Program-made: the position numbers and the translations under genes
Notes under the pieces: model-generated
Told to the model about the DNA's origin: nothing
What the model saw: only the letters and a program-made list of their open reading frames with translations
Database searches by the model: none
In this document: piece by piece, positions 1-8,174 of the stretch
Layout of the letters: the number at the start of each line of letters is the position of its first letter
How positions within the stretch are numbered: the stretch's first letter is position 1
NCBI GenBank assembly: GCA_938005315.1
Contig: CALLOB010000028.1
Span: 1 to 43,255, forward strand
DNA from: an uncultured Phycisphaerae bacterium
GTDB taxonomy: Bacteria > Planctomycetota > Phycisphaerae > UBA1845 > PWPN01
Length of the DNA stretch: 43,255 nt
Direction: 5' to 3'

Positions 1-62
1 CATGTCGCACGGCCTCGGAGGGACGCGCTCCGTCGCGTCCGCCATCGCGCACCTTTTGGAAC

Positions 63-113
63 GGCCCCGACGGAGCGGGGCCCTCCGGGCGAAGGCGTGG
101 CCCCGACGGGGCC
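63..113. repeat. Tandem G+C-rich hairpins at the left edge
   Basis: Two similar stem-loops lie side by side: GGCCCC (63-68) with GGGGCC (77-82), and GGCCCC (99-104) with GGGGCC (108-113) around a 3-base loop. Each is followed by a near-copy of CCTCCRGGCGAA, so this is a direct duplication of about 32 nt. There is no T-run. It may terminate a gene lying left of the window or be a small repeat; its function is unknown. Confidence 0.45.
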
Positions 114-168
114 CTCCAGGCGAACCTTCGGCCTCGGCGGAGAACCTAGAAGGTTTCGGACCGATCCT

Positions 169-174
169 TATAAT
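169..174 (+). promoter_or_regulatory. Perfect -10 hexamer upstream of the solute-binding protein
   Basis: TATAAT lies 79 nt upstream of the chosen ATG at 253, in otherwise G+C-rich DNA. No good -35 box is visible 16-18 nt upstream, so this is a partial promoter prediction. Transcription would start near 181 and leave a leader of about 72 nt. Confidence 0.3.
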
Positions 175-252
175 GCACCACCACGCTGCGGCACCGGAAG
201 GCGGGTTTCCGGCGACGCAGGCGGACTTGGCGAAAGGCAGGCAGGTGTCGGC

Positions 253-1614
253 ATGAGCGAATCAACCGTTCGGGCGGGCGTCATACTGACGGTGGTCGCG
301 TCGCTGACGATGGTCGCGTGCCGGCCGGCGGACGCACCCAACGCCGCGGCGGACACCACGGTCCAGGCTAACCTGGTGGTGCTGTCGCCGCACGGCCCGG
401 AGATCCGGGACGCCTTCTGCGACCGCTTCAGCAGCTGGTACGAGCAGAAGTACAAGGAAGTCCTGACCATCCAGTGGATCCAGAAGGGCACGCTGGAGTG
501 CCAGCGCGAGCTGTACGCCCGCAAGCAGGACCACGCGGGGGCGGACATCTTCTTCGGCGGCGGCGTGGCGGTGCACCAGGACGTGGCGGCGCGGGGCTAT
601 GCCGAGCCGATCGAGCTGGACCAGGGACTGCTGGCCGGGCTGCCGGCGGAGCTTCACGGCCAGCCGCTGCGGGCGGCCGACGGCACCTGGTTCGGATCGG
701 CCCTCAGCGGTTTCGGGATCCTCTACAGCAAGGCGGGGTGCGCGGCCCGGGACGTCCCGCCGCCGCGCGGATGGGCGGACCTGGCAGCGCCGGCCTGGCG
801 CGGCTGGGTGGCGGTCGCGGACCCGGCGGTCTCCGGCAGCACGCTGCAGTGCCTGGTGCTGATTCTGCTGGAGCGCGGCTGGGAGGAGGGCTGGCCGGTG
901 GTGCTGGGGATCATGGCCAACTGCAACGGCGTGATGAGCTCCAGTTCCCAGCTGGCGCCCAGCATCCGGTCAGGGCTGGCGATCGCCGGGCTGATGCCGG
1001 ATTTCATGGCCCGGATGTCCATCGCCAACGACCCCGGAACGCTCGCCTACGCCGGGCCGGAGCCGGAGCCGGCGGTGCTCACGCCGGATCCGATCATGGT
1101 CCTCAAGGGCGCGGCCAACCGGACGGCCGCCCGGCGATTCCTGGAGTTCGTGCTTTCGGCGGAAGGCCAGCGACTGTGGGCTCTTCCGCAGGAGGCCGGC
1201 GGTCCGGAGGGCACGCCGCTGTACCGTTACCCCGTACGGCCGGACGTTTACGACGAGTTCGGCGACCGTCTGGTGGTTCCGGGCAACCCTTTCAAGTCGC
1301 CGGCCAGCGCGATTCTGGACTCGAAAGCCGAGACGGCCTGGAGCACGCTGCTGCCCACGCTGCTGACGGCCGCCTGCGGGCGAAACCACCTGGCGCTGCA
1401 ACGGGCCTGGAGGATCGCCGCCGCCGAAGGGGAGAACTCCGAGCGTCTGGCGGCCCTGCGCAGGCCGCCGATGGACGCAGCGGCGGCGATGGCCGCGGCC
1501 GGACAGATGCAGGAGGATCCGGCCGCCGCAGCCCGGTTCGCCCAGGAATGGAGCGATCACTTCCACAAGCTCTACGAGCAGGTGGCCGGCCCGATGCCCA
1601 CAGTGCAGGACTGA
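253..1614 (+). CDS. ABC transporter substrate-binding lipoprotein (family 1, Fe3+/AfuA-like)
   Basis: Predicted extracytoplasmic solute-binding protein of 453 residues. It starts with a short hydrophobic signal and a lipobox, MVAC with the lipidated cysteine at residue 23. A mature part of the type seen in iron and other family-1 binding proteins follows, including a segment with GSALSGFGILYS about 140 residues in and the late segment MVLKGAANRTAARRFLEFVL, typical of this fold. The open frame extends upstream to 97, but that part is not signal-like and the ATG at 253 directly precedes the lipoprotein signal. No permease or ATPase gene lies next to it; partners may lie left of the window. Substrate unknown. 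Residues after about 380 form an alpha-helical tail beyond the usual fold. Confidence 0.8.
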   Translation: MSESTVRAGVILTVVASLTMVACRPADAPNAAADTTVQANLVVLSPHGPEIRDAFCDRFSSWYEQKYKEVLTIQWIQKGTLECQRELYARKQDHAGADIFFGGGVAVHQDVAARGYAEPIELDQGLLAGLPAELHGQPLRAADGTWFGSALSGFGILYSKAGCAARDVPPPRGWADLAAPAWRGWVAVADPAVSGSTLQCLVLILLERGWEEGWPVVLGIMANCNGVMSSSSQLAPSIRSGLAIAGLMPDFMARMSIANDPGTLAYAGPEPEPAVLTPDPIMVLKGAANRTAARRFLEFVLSAEGQRLWALPQEAGGPEGTPLYRYPVRPDVYDEFGDRLVVPGNPFKSPASAILDSKAETAWSTLLPTLLTAACGRNHLALQRAWRIAAAEGENSERLAALRRPPMDAAAAMAAAGQMQEDPAAAARFAQEWSDHFHKLYEQVAGPMPTVQD

Positions 1615-1646
1615 CGGCGGGGAACGCGGCCGGTCGGACGTTCGGA

Positions 1647-1940
1647 TCAGGAGACCAGGCGGTTGATCTCGCCGGCCAGGGCGACGTCCTTGTCGGTCAG
1701 ACCGCCGGCTGAATGCGTGGTCAGCGTCAGCCGGACGCGGGGATAGGTCAGCAACACGTCGGGATGGTGGTCGGCTTTCTCGGCCAGGATCGCGATCTGA
1801 GTGACCAGTCCCAGGCCCTTGACGAAACTGCCGGTTTCAATGGTCCGGCGCAGACACGGGCGTCCGCCTTCGGTCACCAGCGCCCACCCGGGCAGCTCCG
1901 CTAAAGCCTCGCGGACACGATCTTCAGTCAGCACGCTCAT
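1647..1940 (-). CDS. phhB: 4a-hydroxytetrahydrobiopterin dehydratase (pterin-4a-carbinolamine dehydratase)
   Basis: A complete 97-residue protein of the PCD/DCoH family, the usual length. It dehydrates 4a-hydroxytetrahydrobiopterin, recycling the pterin cofactor of aromatic amino acid hydroxylases; some bacterial homologues serve molybdopterin or other pterin roles. The family signature is clear: the catalytic pair H58-H59 followed by PDV, the third histidine H76 after VRLTLTT, and the C-terminal GLTDKDVALA helix. No aromatic amino acid hydroxylase gene is in the window, so its physiological partner cannot be read from context. The 234 nt between it and the next gene upstream on the same strand hold no feature I can name. 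Confidence 0.93.
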   Translation of the reverse strand: MSVLTEDRVREALAELPGWALVTEGGRPCLRRTIETGSFVKGLGLVTQIAILAEKADHHPDVLLTYPRVRLTLTTHSAGGLTDKDVALAGEINRLVS

Positions 1941-2174
1941 CGGGCATCTCCAGTCTCGTTCGCGGTCGGGCCGTGGAATCGGCCCCGATTACGTCATGAG
2001 GGGCCGCACGCAAGCCGGTCGGTCCGCGGCCGGTCGGACACATCAAGCGTAGGGGGCGCGCCGCTCGTCGGCCATAGCCGGCGGACCGGGCCGGCGGGCG
2101 CGTTGCGTGTCAACCGGCCGACGGCGCTCACGGCGCGTGGTTCGCGAACCGGCCGAGCGGGACCGGCTGGGCGT

Positions 2175-3683
2175 TCAGACCCGGATGTAGATCCTTCGCC
2201 AGTAGAGGGGGGCGAACAGGAGACAAAAGATGGCGGCGTAACCGAGGGCATACGCCAGCGAGGCGCCGTTGGCACCCCATTCCGCAAGGGCTCCCGCCGG
2301 CGCCGAGGCGGTGATGCCGTCGGCGGCGGGAACCAGCCGGGCGGCGATGGTTTCGTAGAGGTATGTCTTGAGAATCGTCGTGGTCCCGTCGGTCGGGGTG
2401 ATCGGCGCGGTGGCCAGCCAGCGTGCGGCGATGCCCGACGCGCAGTAGACCGCGATGGCATTGGTCCCCAGGACCATGAACGGCCGGGCCCAGCCGCGCC
2501 ATGCCTGCACGTCCACCAGCCAATAGCAGGTCGCCAGCAGGTGCAGGGCCAGGCCGGCGGTCACGAAGACGTAGGAGCTGGTCCAGATCTTCTTGTTGAT
2601 CGGCAGGAACAGTCCGATCCACAGTCCCGCCACAAGCAGCACGTTGGCGGCGATGAACAGCCAGGCGGCCCGCGATTCGGGGGCCATGCGGCTGCGCAGG
2701 CCGGCGCCGGCCAGGGCCCCGAAGAGGACGGTCGAGATCGCCGGAAGGGTGCTCAGCAGGCCCTCGGGGTCGGGGCGTTCGCCGTAAAGATGCGTCCCCA
2801 GGATACGAACGTCGATCCAGTCGTGCAGGACGCCCAGCGGGCGGGTCGCATGCAGCGGGGTCTCGTAGTCGGCCGGGGCGTGAGCGAAGGCCAGGATCGC
2901 CCAGTAGCCGCCCGCCAGAGCGAGGGCCCAGAACAGCCGGCCGCGGGTGCAGCAGACGAGCACGACCATGGAGGCGAACAGGTAGCACAGTCCGATCCGC
3001 TGAAGGACGCCGGGGACCCGCAGGCGGCTCTCGGTGAAGCGGTGGTAGTCGATCACGAACCAGGCCACAGCCGCCGCGAGGATCAACCAGGCCCCGAGCT
3101 TGCCGATGCGGGCAAGGACTCCGGACGGCCAGCCCAGCGGCGGCTCGTCGGCGAAGAGCAGCGACAGGCCGATGATCCCCAGCACGTAGGGCAGCACCGG
3201 TCTCCAGCAGGACCAGTCCCAGGCATCGGCGAACCCGAAGAACGGGGCGACCTCCGGCCAGCGGGGCCAGGCATTCAGGGTCAGACCCAGCAGGACCAGC
3301 GTCAGCGCCCGCCGCACAACGTGTTCGAACAGCCGGACCCGCGAAGCCCCGGCGGCGATGCGACGGTCGAACGAGAAAGGCATGGCCGCGCCGACGATGA
3401 ACAGGAAGAACGGAAACACCAGGTCGGTCGGGGTCAGGCCGTGCCACTCGGCGTGCCGCAGCGGGCTGAAGACGTGCGTCCAGCTGCCGGGGTTGTTCAC
3501 CACCAGCATGGCGGCCATGGTGAGGCCCCGGAAGACGTCCAGGGACTGCAGACGCTCCGCGGCGGCACGAAGCGGCACCGGGACCGGCGCGCCCGGATCC
3601 GGCGCGGCGGGCGGCGTCCCCGGCGTGGTGGTGGCACAGGAGTCAGGTGATGGTTCCGCAGGAGCAGGTGTGTCGTCTTGCAT
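2175..3683 (-). CDS. Heparan-alpha-glucosaminide N-acetyltransferase-like membrane protein (DUF5009/NagX type)
   Basis: A polytopic membrane protein of up to 502 residues with about ten hydrophobic segments. The family signature RLQSLDVFRGLTMAAMLVV, with the conserved FRG before the first membrane segment, and the later WHGLTPTDLVFPFFLFIVG segment place it with bacterial relatives of lysosomal HGSNAT (COG4299). Family members are thought to move acetyl groups across the membrane onto amino sugars; the exact substrate here is unknown. The first roughly 40 residues are Pro/Ala-rich and lack a recognisable Shine-Dalgarno, and they overlap the start of a divergent small gene. The true start may therefore be an internal GTG just before the LRAAAERLQSLD stretch. 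Confidence 0.85.
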   Translation of the reverse strand: MQDDTPAPAEPSPDSCATTTPGTPPAAPDPGAPVPVPLRAAAERLQSLDVFRGLTMAAMLVVNNPGSWTHVFSPLRHAEWHGLTPTDLVFPFFLFIVGAAMPFSFDRRIAAGASRVRLFEHVVRRALTLVLLGLTLNAWPRWPEVAPFFGFADAWDWSCWRPVLPYVLGIIGLSLLFADEPPLGWPSGVLARIGKLGAWLILAAAVAWFVIDYHRFTESRLRVPGVLQRIGLCYLFASMVVLVCCTRGRLFWALALAGGYWAILAFAHAPADYETPLHATRPLGVLHDWIDVRILGTHLYGERPDPEGLLSTLPAISTVLFGALAGAGLRSRMAPESRAAWLFIAANVLLVAGLWIGLFLPINKKIWTSSYVFVTAGLALHLLATCYWLVDVQAWRGWARPFMVLGTNAIAVYCASGIAARWLATAPITPTDGTTTILKTYLYETIAARLVPAADGITASAPAGALAEWGANGASLAYALGYAAIFCLLFAPLYWRRIYIRV

Positions 3684-3960
3684 GGCGAAGGTTTACCAGA
3701 TCCCGGTCTGCCGGGCCAGCGGTCCGGTTGCCGAAGGCGGGAACCGCGGCCGCACGATACGGCCGCTGGCGGAGCTGCGGCCGGCGGAAGCCTTCTGGAA
3801 TGCCTCGCCGGACGAGCAGGCCCGGCTGATCGAGGTCTTCCGCCAGGGGACGCAGGTCAAGGCGCTGATCGGCTTCCGGAGACCCGGGGAACCGCCTCCG
3901 GGACCGGGCTGGCAGGCCGTGCCGCGGACGCCTTTCTTGGTCTATCGACTGGATCGCTGA
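3670..3960 (+). CDS. Small hypothetical protein, start overlaps the divergent membrane protein gene
   Basis: A 96-residue open frame I do not recognise. A GTG at 3670 is preceded by AGGAG (3660-3664) at 5 nt spacing, a better initiation signal than the ATG at 3682. The protein reads MSSCMAKVYQIPVCRAS and ends with TPFLVYRLDR. It is soluble-looking and mixed in composition, with no signal peptide. Codon use is G/C-ending, like its neighbours. It overlaps the 5' end of the divergent acetyltransferase-like gene by 14 nt, so one of the two starts is probably wrong. It could be a genuine small planctomycete protein or a chance frame. Confidence 0.4.
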   Translation: MSSCMAKVYQIPVCRASGPVAEGGNRGRTIRPLAELRPAEAFWNASPDEQARLIEVFRQGTQVKALIGFRRPGEPPPGPGWQAVPRTPFLVYRLDR

Positions 3961-4028
3961 ACAGCGTCTCCGATCTCCGCCCCGGGGGCGGACGGGTCGC
4001 CGGCCTGCGGGCATCGCGGGAGCGGCGT

Positions 4029-4057
4029 TTGACGGCCGGGTCGAGGCCGGATAGACT
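4029..4057 (+). promoter_or_regulatory. Sigma70-like promoter of the sugar-acid operon
   Basis: A -35 box TTGACG (4029-4034) and a -10 box TAGACT (4052-4057) are separated by exactly 17 nt. Transcription would start near 4064, giving a leader of about 70 nt before the GntR-type regulator at 4135. The -10 box overlaps the palindromic operator candidate at 4055-4066, as expected for autorepression. All downstream genes to 12071 run in the same direction with short gaps or overlaps. Confidence 0.6.
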
Positions 4058-4066
4058 GTCGACAGT
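4055..4066. promoter_or_regulatory. Candidate operator of the GntR/FCD regulator
   Basis: ACTGTCGACAGT is a perfect 12-bp palindrome. It overlaps the -10 box and the predicted start of transcription. FadR-subfamily GntR proteins typically bind short palindromes with GT...AC half-sites, and this fits. The gene immediately downstream encodes such a regulator, so autoregulation is the simplest reading. It is not a terminator: it has no loop, although T6 follows. Confidence 0.55.
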
Positions 4067-4134
4067 TTTTTCAGAGTGTCGTCAGTTCAGGAACCGGAAC
4101 CTCCCATCCGGCAGCCCGGCCCGGCGAGCCGCTC

Positions 4135-4851
4135 ATGAGACGAGGCGGGTCAGCATCGGTCCGTTCGGCGTCCTCCCGCTCCCCGGCGGCGCGTTCCACG
4201 AGGCGCGTGGTTACCCGTCATCAGGTGCGTGACGCGCTGGAGCGGCTGATCCTCGACGGCACGCACAAGCCCGGCACGCGGCTCGTGCAGGAGCAGTTCG
4301 CCCGGCGTTTCAACGTCGCCCGGTCGGTGGTTCGGGAGGCCCTGCTGGAGCTCCAGTCCAGCGGGCTGGTGGAATCGGTGGACAACCGCGGGGTTTACGT
4401 GGGTCGGCTGGACGCTGCCCGGCTGATCGAGGCCTTCGAGGTGCGCGAGGCTCTGGAAGCCCTGGCGGTGCGGCTGTGCTGCGAGCGGACCACGCGGGAG
4501 GAGCTTCGCGGGCTGGAAGCGATGGCCGAACGCATCCGCGACCTCGGGCGTCAGCGGCGGCCGACGGAGATGGCCTCGACCGACCGGGCTTTTCACGATG
4601 AGCTGCTGCGGCTGTCGGGCAATCGGATGCTGGTGAGCCTGTCGAGCTCCTGGCGGGTGTTCGGCAAGGTCATCCGGGTGGGCCGCGACCCGGAGCAGGT
4701 GTTCCGGGAGCACATGGGGATCCTGCGGGCGATCGGTGCCAACCAACCGGAGCGTGCCGAGCGACTGGCTCGCGCCCATATCCGCGTGGCCCGCGAGATC
4801 GTGGCCCGACGGGCGCGATCCGGCCGGTTCGTACCCGAGTGGGTGAGTTGA
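4135..4851 (+). CDS. GntR-family transcriptional regulator with FCD ligand domain
   Basis: A 238-residue regulator. After about 25 basic and serine-rich residues comes a winged helix-turn-helix (residues about 25-90), including PGTRLVQEQFARRFNVARS and VVREALLELQSSGLVE. An all-helical FCD effector domain (about 95-220) follows, with the typical AFHDELLRLSGNRML stretch. FCD regulators commonly sense sugar acids or other carboxylates and repress the catabolic genes beside them. That matches the aldolase, dehydrogenases, dehydratase and symporter following in the same direction. A promoter (4029-4057) with an overlapping palindrome suggests it represses its own operon. Effector unknown; a sugar acid or aldolase product is inferred. 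Confidence 0.9.
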   Translation: MRRGGSASVRSASSRSPAARSTRRVVTRHQVRDALERLILDGTHKPGTRLVQEQFARRFNVARSVVREALLELQSSGLVESVDNRGVYVGRLDAARLIEAFEVREALEALAVRLCCERTTREELRGLEAMAERIRDLGRQRRPTEMASTDRAFHDELLRLSGNRMLVSLSSSWRVFGKVIRVGRDPEQVFREHMGILRAIGANQPERAERLARAHIRVAREIVARRARSGRFVPEWVS

Positions 4852-4888
4852 GCGTACGGAGAGGTGCGGCCCGGAGGGAATCGGTTTC

Positions 4889-5677
4889 ATGAGGCATCAT
4901 CCCGAAGACCTTTTCAGGACGCCCGACGGCGCGCCGCGGGTCGTCGCCGGAGTCGCGGTCTACAGCGCCGCCCCCCGGCTGGCCGAACTGGCGGCGCGGA
5001 TCGGATTCGACACCGTGTGGATCGAGATCGAACACGGGCCGTCGGGCTTCGAGGAGGCCGAGCATATCTGCATGGCCCTGGAGGCCGCAGGGGCCGTGGG
5101 TGCCATCCGGGTCCCGGATGCCCAGCGTTGCCATATTTTGCGGGCTCTGGAGACCGGGGCGAGCATCGTGATCGTGCCGATGGTCGATGACGCCGAAACC
5201 GCCCGGCGGATCGTCGAGTTCGGCAGGTTTCCGCCTCTTGGAAAACGGGGATTCAACGCCCGCAGCCGGGGCGTAGGCTACGGGTTGACGCCGGTGAGCG
5301 AGGCTTTCGCGGCCGCCAATCGGCGCACGCACCTGATCGCCCAGATCGAGACCGTCGAGGGGGTCGCCGACCTGGACGCGATCTGCGCGGTCGAGGGGCT
5401 CAGCGGCATCCTGATCGGTCCGGGGGATCTGTCGATGAGTCTGGGTTGCGGCGGTGACCTGGCTTCGCGGCGGCTCATCGAAACGGCCTGCGACTGCATC
5501 CGCCGGGCCCGGGCCGCCGGGCGTCACGCGGGGATCCTCGTCGGCCCCGGGCCGCTGCTGGACGCGGCGCTGGCGGCCGGTTGCGACCTGGTCTTCGCCG
5601 GCGGGGACGTGACCAACCTGATCGAGCCCTGGCAGAACCTTCTGGCGGACCTGCGGCGGAGGGAGTCCCGGTCGTGA
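4889..5677 (+). CDS. HpcH/HpaI-family aldolase (2-keto-3-deoxy-sugar acid aldolase type)
   Basis: A 262-residue class II pyruvate aldolase, the usual length. This family reversibly cleaves 2-keto-3-deoxy acids to pyruvate and an aldehyde. The key residues are visible: H49 in EIEHGP, the metal ligands E154 (AQIETVEG) and D180 (IGPGDLSMS), and the GKRGFNARSR segment. Its spacing closely resembles 2-keto-3-deoxy-rhamnonate aldolase (YfaU/RhmA). GGAGGG lies 11 nt upstream of the ATG. In this operon it would cleave the keto-deoxy acid made by the enolase-family dehydratase at 9210. The exact sugar acid cannot be told from sequence. Confidence 0.88.
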   Translation: MRHHPEDLFRTPDGAPRVVAGVAVYSAAPRLAELAARIGFDTVWIEIEHGPSGFEEAEHICMALEAAGAVGAIRVPDAQRCHILRALETGASIVIVPMVDDAETARRIVEFGRFPPLGKRGFNARSRGVGYGLTPVSEAFAAANRRTHLIAQIETVEGVADLDAICAVEGLSGILIGPGDLSMSLGCGGDLASRRLIETACDCIRRARAAGRHAGILVGPGPLLDAALAAGCDLVFAGGDVTNLIEPWQNLLADLRRRESRS

Positions 5678-6735
5678 AACGCTATCGCATCGCCTTGTAT
5701 CCCGGCGACGGCATCGGTCCGGAGGTGCTGGACGCGTCGCTGCCCGTGCTGGAGGCCGCGGCGGAGCGGGCGGGCGGCTTTGCCTTCGAGTTCGTCCGAT
5801 TCCCGTGGGGGGCGGACTACTACTTCGAGCACGGCCGGACGGCCCCGGAGGACTTCCTGGAGGTGCTCAGGCCGTTCGACGCCATCTACCTGGGCGCGCT
5901 GGGCGATCCGGGGCGGATCCCCGACCACATCACGCTCGATCCGCTGATGCGGATGCGGCAGGGCTTCGACCAGTACGCCTGCCTGCGTCCGTGCCGGCTG
6001 TTCCGCGGAGTGCCTTCGCCGCTGGCCCGCCCCGGGGACATCGACCTGGTGGTGGTGCGCGAAAACTCCGAGGGCGAGTATTCGATCTGCGGCGGGCGGG
6101 TGCGTCGCGACGAGCCGGAGGAGGTCGCGATTCAGACCGCAGTGCACAGCCGCCGGGGCGTGGAGCGGATCCTGCGGTTCGGCTTCGAGCTCGCCCGGAC
6201 GCGGCGTCGCCAGCTGACGATGATCACCAAATCCAACGCCCTGCGCTACGGCATGGTGCTGTGGGACGAGGTGCTGGAGGCTTTGCGGCCGGAATACGCG
6301 GATGTGGAGGCGGATCGCATGCATATCGACGCCGCCGCCATGGATTTCGTGCGGCGGCCGGCGCGTTTCGACGTGGTGGTGGCCAGCAACCTGTTCGGCG
6401 ACATTCTCAGCGATCTGGCCGGGGCAATCATCGGCGGGCTGGGGCTGGCGCCCAGCGCCAACATCAACCCCCCGCGCCGGTGTCCGTCGATGTTCGAGCC
6501 GGTGCACGGTTCGGCGCCGGACATCGCCGGCCGGGGCATCGCCAACCCGGTCACCCAGATCCTGAGCGGGGCGACGATGCTCGAGTGGCTCGGGGAGGCC
6601 GTGGCGGCCGGGATGATCCGCCGGGCGGTGGACGAGGCTCTGGCCTCGGGCGCCCGTACGCCGGACCTGGGGGGCCGGCTGACGACCGTGCAGATGGCCG
6701 AGGCGGTTCGCCGCTGCGTGAAGGAGGGTTGCTGA
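5674..6735 (+). CDS. Isocitrate/isopropylmalate-type dehydrogenase, tartrate/D-malate dehydrogenase-like
   Basis: A 353-residue NAD-dependent beta-decarboxylating dehydrogenase. The start is a GTG that overlaps the preceding stop (GTGA), with a GGAGGGAG Shine-Dalgarno just upstream; the open frame extends further upstream but only through the aldolase. PGDGIGPEV at the N-terminus, WGADYYFEHG and PDHITL followed by MRQGFDQYACLRP resemble tartrate dehydrogenase/decarboxylase (TtuC) and D-malate dehydrogenase more than LeuB. Metal-binding aspartates D243 and D247 sit in FGDILSDLAG, and the cofactor loop reads EPVHGSAPDIAG. It probably oxidises a hydroxy-diacid or tartronate-like intermediate of the pathway encoded here. 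A leucine biosynthesis role is unlikely, since no leu genes are nearby. Confidence 0.85.
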   Translation: MKRYRIALYPGDGIGPEVLDASLPVLEAAAERAGGFAFEFVRFPWGADYYFEHGRTAPEDFLEVLRPFDAIYLGALGDPGRIPDHITLDPLMRMRQGFDQYACLRPCRLFRGVPSPLARPGDIDLVVVRENSEGEYSICGGRVRRDEPEEVAIQTAVHSRRGVERILRFGFELARTRRRQLTMITKSNALRYGMVLWDEVLEALRPEYADVEADRMHIDAAAMDFVRRPARFDVVVASNLFGDILSDLAGAIIGGLGLAPSANINPPRRCPSMFEPVHGSAPDIAGRGIANPVTQILSGATMLEWLGEAVAAGMIRRAVDEALASGARTPDLGGRLTTVQMAEAVRRCVKEGC

Positions 6736-8174
6736 TGCTGCCGTCGGAACTGCTGGACGGAATCGACCTCGTGGCCGCCGGCCGGGCGTTGCCGCAGGAC
6801 CGATGGTTCGAGGTCCGCAACAAGACCAGCGGCCAGGTGCTCGCCCGACTGCCGCGCATGACCGCCGAGGACGCCTCTGCGGCGGTGGACGAGGCCGCGG
6901 CCGCCCTGGAGCCGGAGCCGCCGCTGGAAACCCGGCGGGCATGGCTGGAGGCCATCGCCGGGTTGCTGCAGGCTCACAAATCCGAGCTCGCGCGCATCAT
7001 CACGCTCGAGCACGGCAAGCCGCTGAAGGAATCCGCCGTCGAGGTCGAGTACACGGCGGGCTTCTTCGCATTTTTCGCCCGCCAGATGGACCGCCTGAAA
7101 GCCGAGGTGCTGCCGGAAAAGCTGCGCAACTGCCGCTGGACCATTCATCGACGTGCGGCGGGCGTGGCCGGGCTGATCACGCCGTGGAACTTCCCCCTGG
7201 CCATGCTGGGCAAGAAGCTCGCCCCGGCATTGGCCGCCGGATGCGCGGCGGTGATCAAGCCGGCGGCCCAGACGCCGCTATCGACGCTGGCCATCTGCGG
7301 CCTGGCGCGGCGGGCCGGCGTGCCGGACGGACGGATCCGGGTGGTCACCGGGCCGGCCGGTCCGATCGGCCAGGTGCTGTGTCGGCATTCGGCGGTGCGG
7401 GTGATCAGCTTCACCGGATCGACGGAGGTGGGCAAGCTGCTGGCCGCGCAGACGGCTCCGCACGTCAAGCGCCTGGCTATGGAACTGGGCGGCAACGCGC
7501 CGTTCATCGTTTTCCCCGACGCCGATCCGGCGGCGGCGCTGGACGCGCTGATGGCCAACAAGTTCCGGGCCGGCGGACAGACGTGCGTATGCACCAACCG
7601 GGTCTACGTGCACGAGTCGCTGGCCGAATCATTCAGCCGGGCCGTGGCCGAGCGGGCCTCGCGACTGAAGGTCGGCGACGGAATGGACCCGACCACGGAC
7701 ATCGGTCCGCTGATCGACCGGGCGGGCTTCGACAAGGTCGCGGCCCACGTGGCCGACGCGTTGCGCGGCGGTGCGCGGCGGCTGGCGGGCGACGACCCTC
7801 CGCGGCCGGAGAACGACTGGGGGGCGTTCTATCCGCCGACGGTGCTGACCGGCGTGAAGCCCGAGATGCTGGTCTGCCGGGAGGAGACCTTCGGGCCGGT
7901 GGTGGCGATCAGCACGTTCCGTGACGAAGACGAGGTGCTCGAGGCGGCCAACAGCACGCCTTTCGGACTGGCGGCCTACCTGTTCACCCGCGATGCCGGC
8001 CGGGCCGGGCGGATGATCCGCCGGCTGCGTTTCGGGCATGTGGGGCTGAACACCGGCACGGGTCCGACGCCGGAGGCGCCGTTCGGCGGGATGAAGGAAT
8101 CGGGCTACGGCCGCGAGGGCGGCGTCGAGGGCCTGATGGAATACTGCGAAACGCAGGTGGTGGCCGAGGGATGA
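6735..8174 (+). CDS. Aldehyde dehydrogenase, succinate-semialdehyde dehydrogenase (GabD)-like
   Basis: A 479-residue NAD(P)-dependent aldehyde dehydrogenase of full length. The ATG shares its A with the preceding TGA, and AAGGAGG lies 7 nt upstream. The catalytic machinery is intact: TPWNFP at 149-154, general base E250 in MELGG, nucleophile C284 in GQTC, and the C-terminal PFGGMKESGYGREGG. Wording around ELGGNAPFIVF and GQTCVCTNR is typical of the GabD/succinate-semialdehyde group, which also includes glycolaldehyde, lactaldehyde and ketoglutarate-semialdehyde enzymes. Here it most likely oxidises the aldehyde released by the aldolase or a semialdehyde from the dehydrogenase. Exact substrate unknown. 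Confidence 0.9.
   Translation: MLPSELLDGIDLVAAGRALPQDRWFEVRNKTSGQVLARLPRMTAEDASAAVDEAAAALEPEPPLETRRAWLEAIAGLLQAHKSELARIITLEHGKPLKESAVEVEYTAGFFAFFARQMDRLKAEVLPEKLRNCRWTIHRRAAGVAGLITPWNFPLAMLGKKLAPALAAGCAAVIKPAAQTPLSTLAICGLARRAGVPDGRIRVVTGPAGPIGQVLCRHSAVRVISFTGSTEVGKLLAAQTAPHVKRLAMELGGNAPFIVFPDADPAAALDALMANKFRAGGQTCVCTNRVYVHESLAESFSRAVAERASRLKVGDGMDPTTDIGPLIDRAGFDKVAAHVADALRGGARRLAGDDPPRPENDWGAFYPPTVLTGVKPEMLVCREETFGPVVAISTFRDEDEVLEAANSTPFGLAAYLFTRDAGRAGRMIRRLRFGHVGLNTGTGPTPEAPFGGMKESGYGREGGVEGLMEYCETQVVAEG

Noticed and set aside
4055..4072. Palindrome plus T6 as a rho-independent terminator
   Set aside because: The palindrome has no loop and lies within a promoter, so an operator fits better.
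5674..6735. 3-isopropylmalate dehydrogenase (leuB)
   Set aside because: PDHITL and MRQGFDQYACLRP segments and the sugar-acid context point to tartrate/D-malate dehydrogenase relatives; no leucine genes are near.
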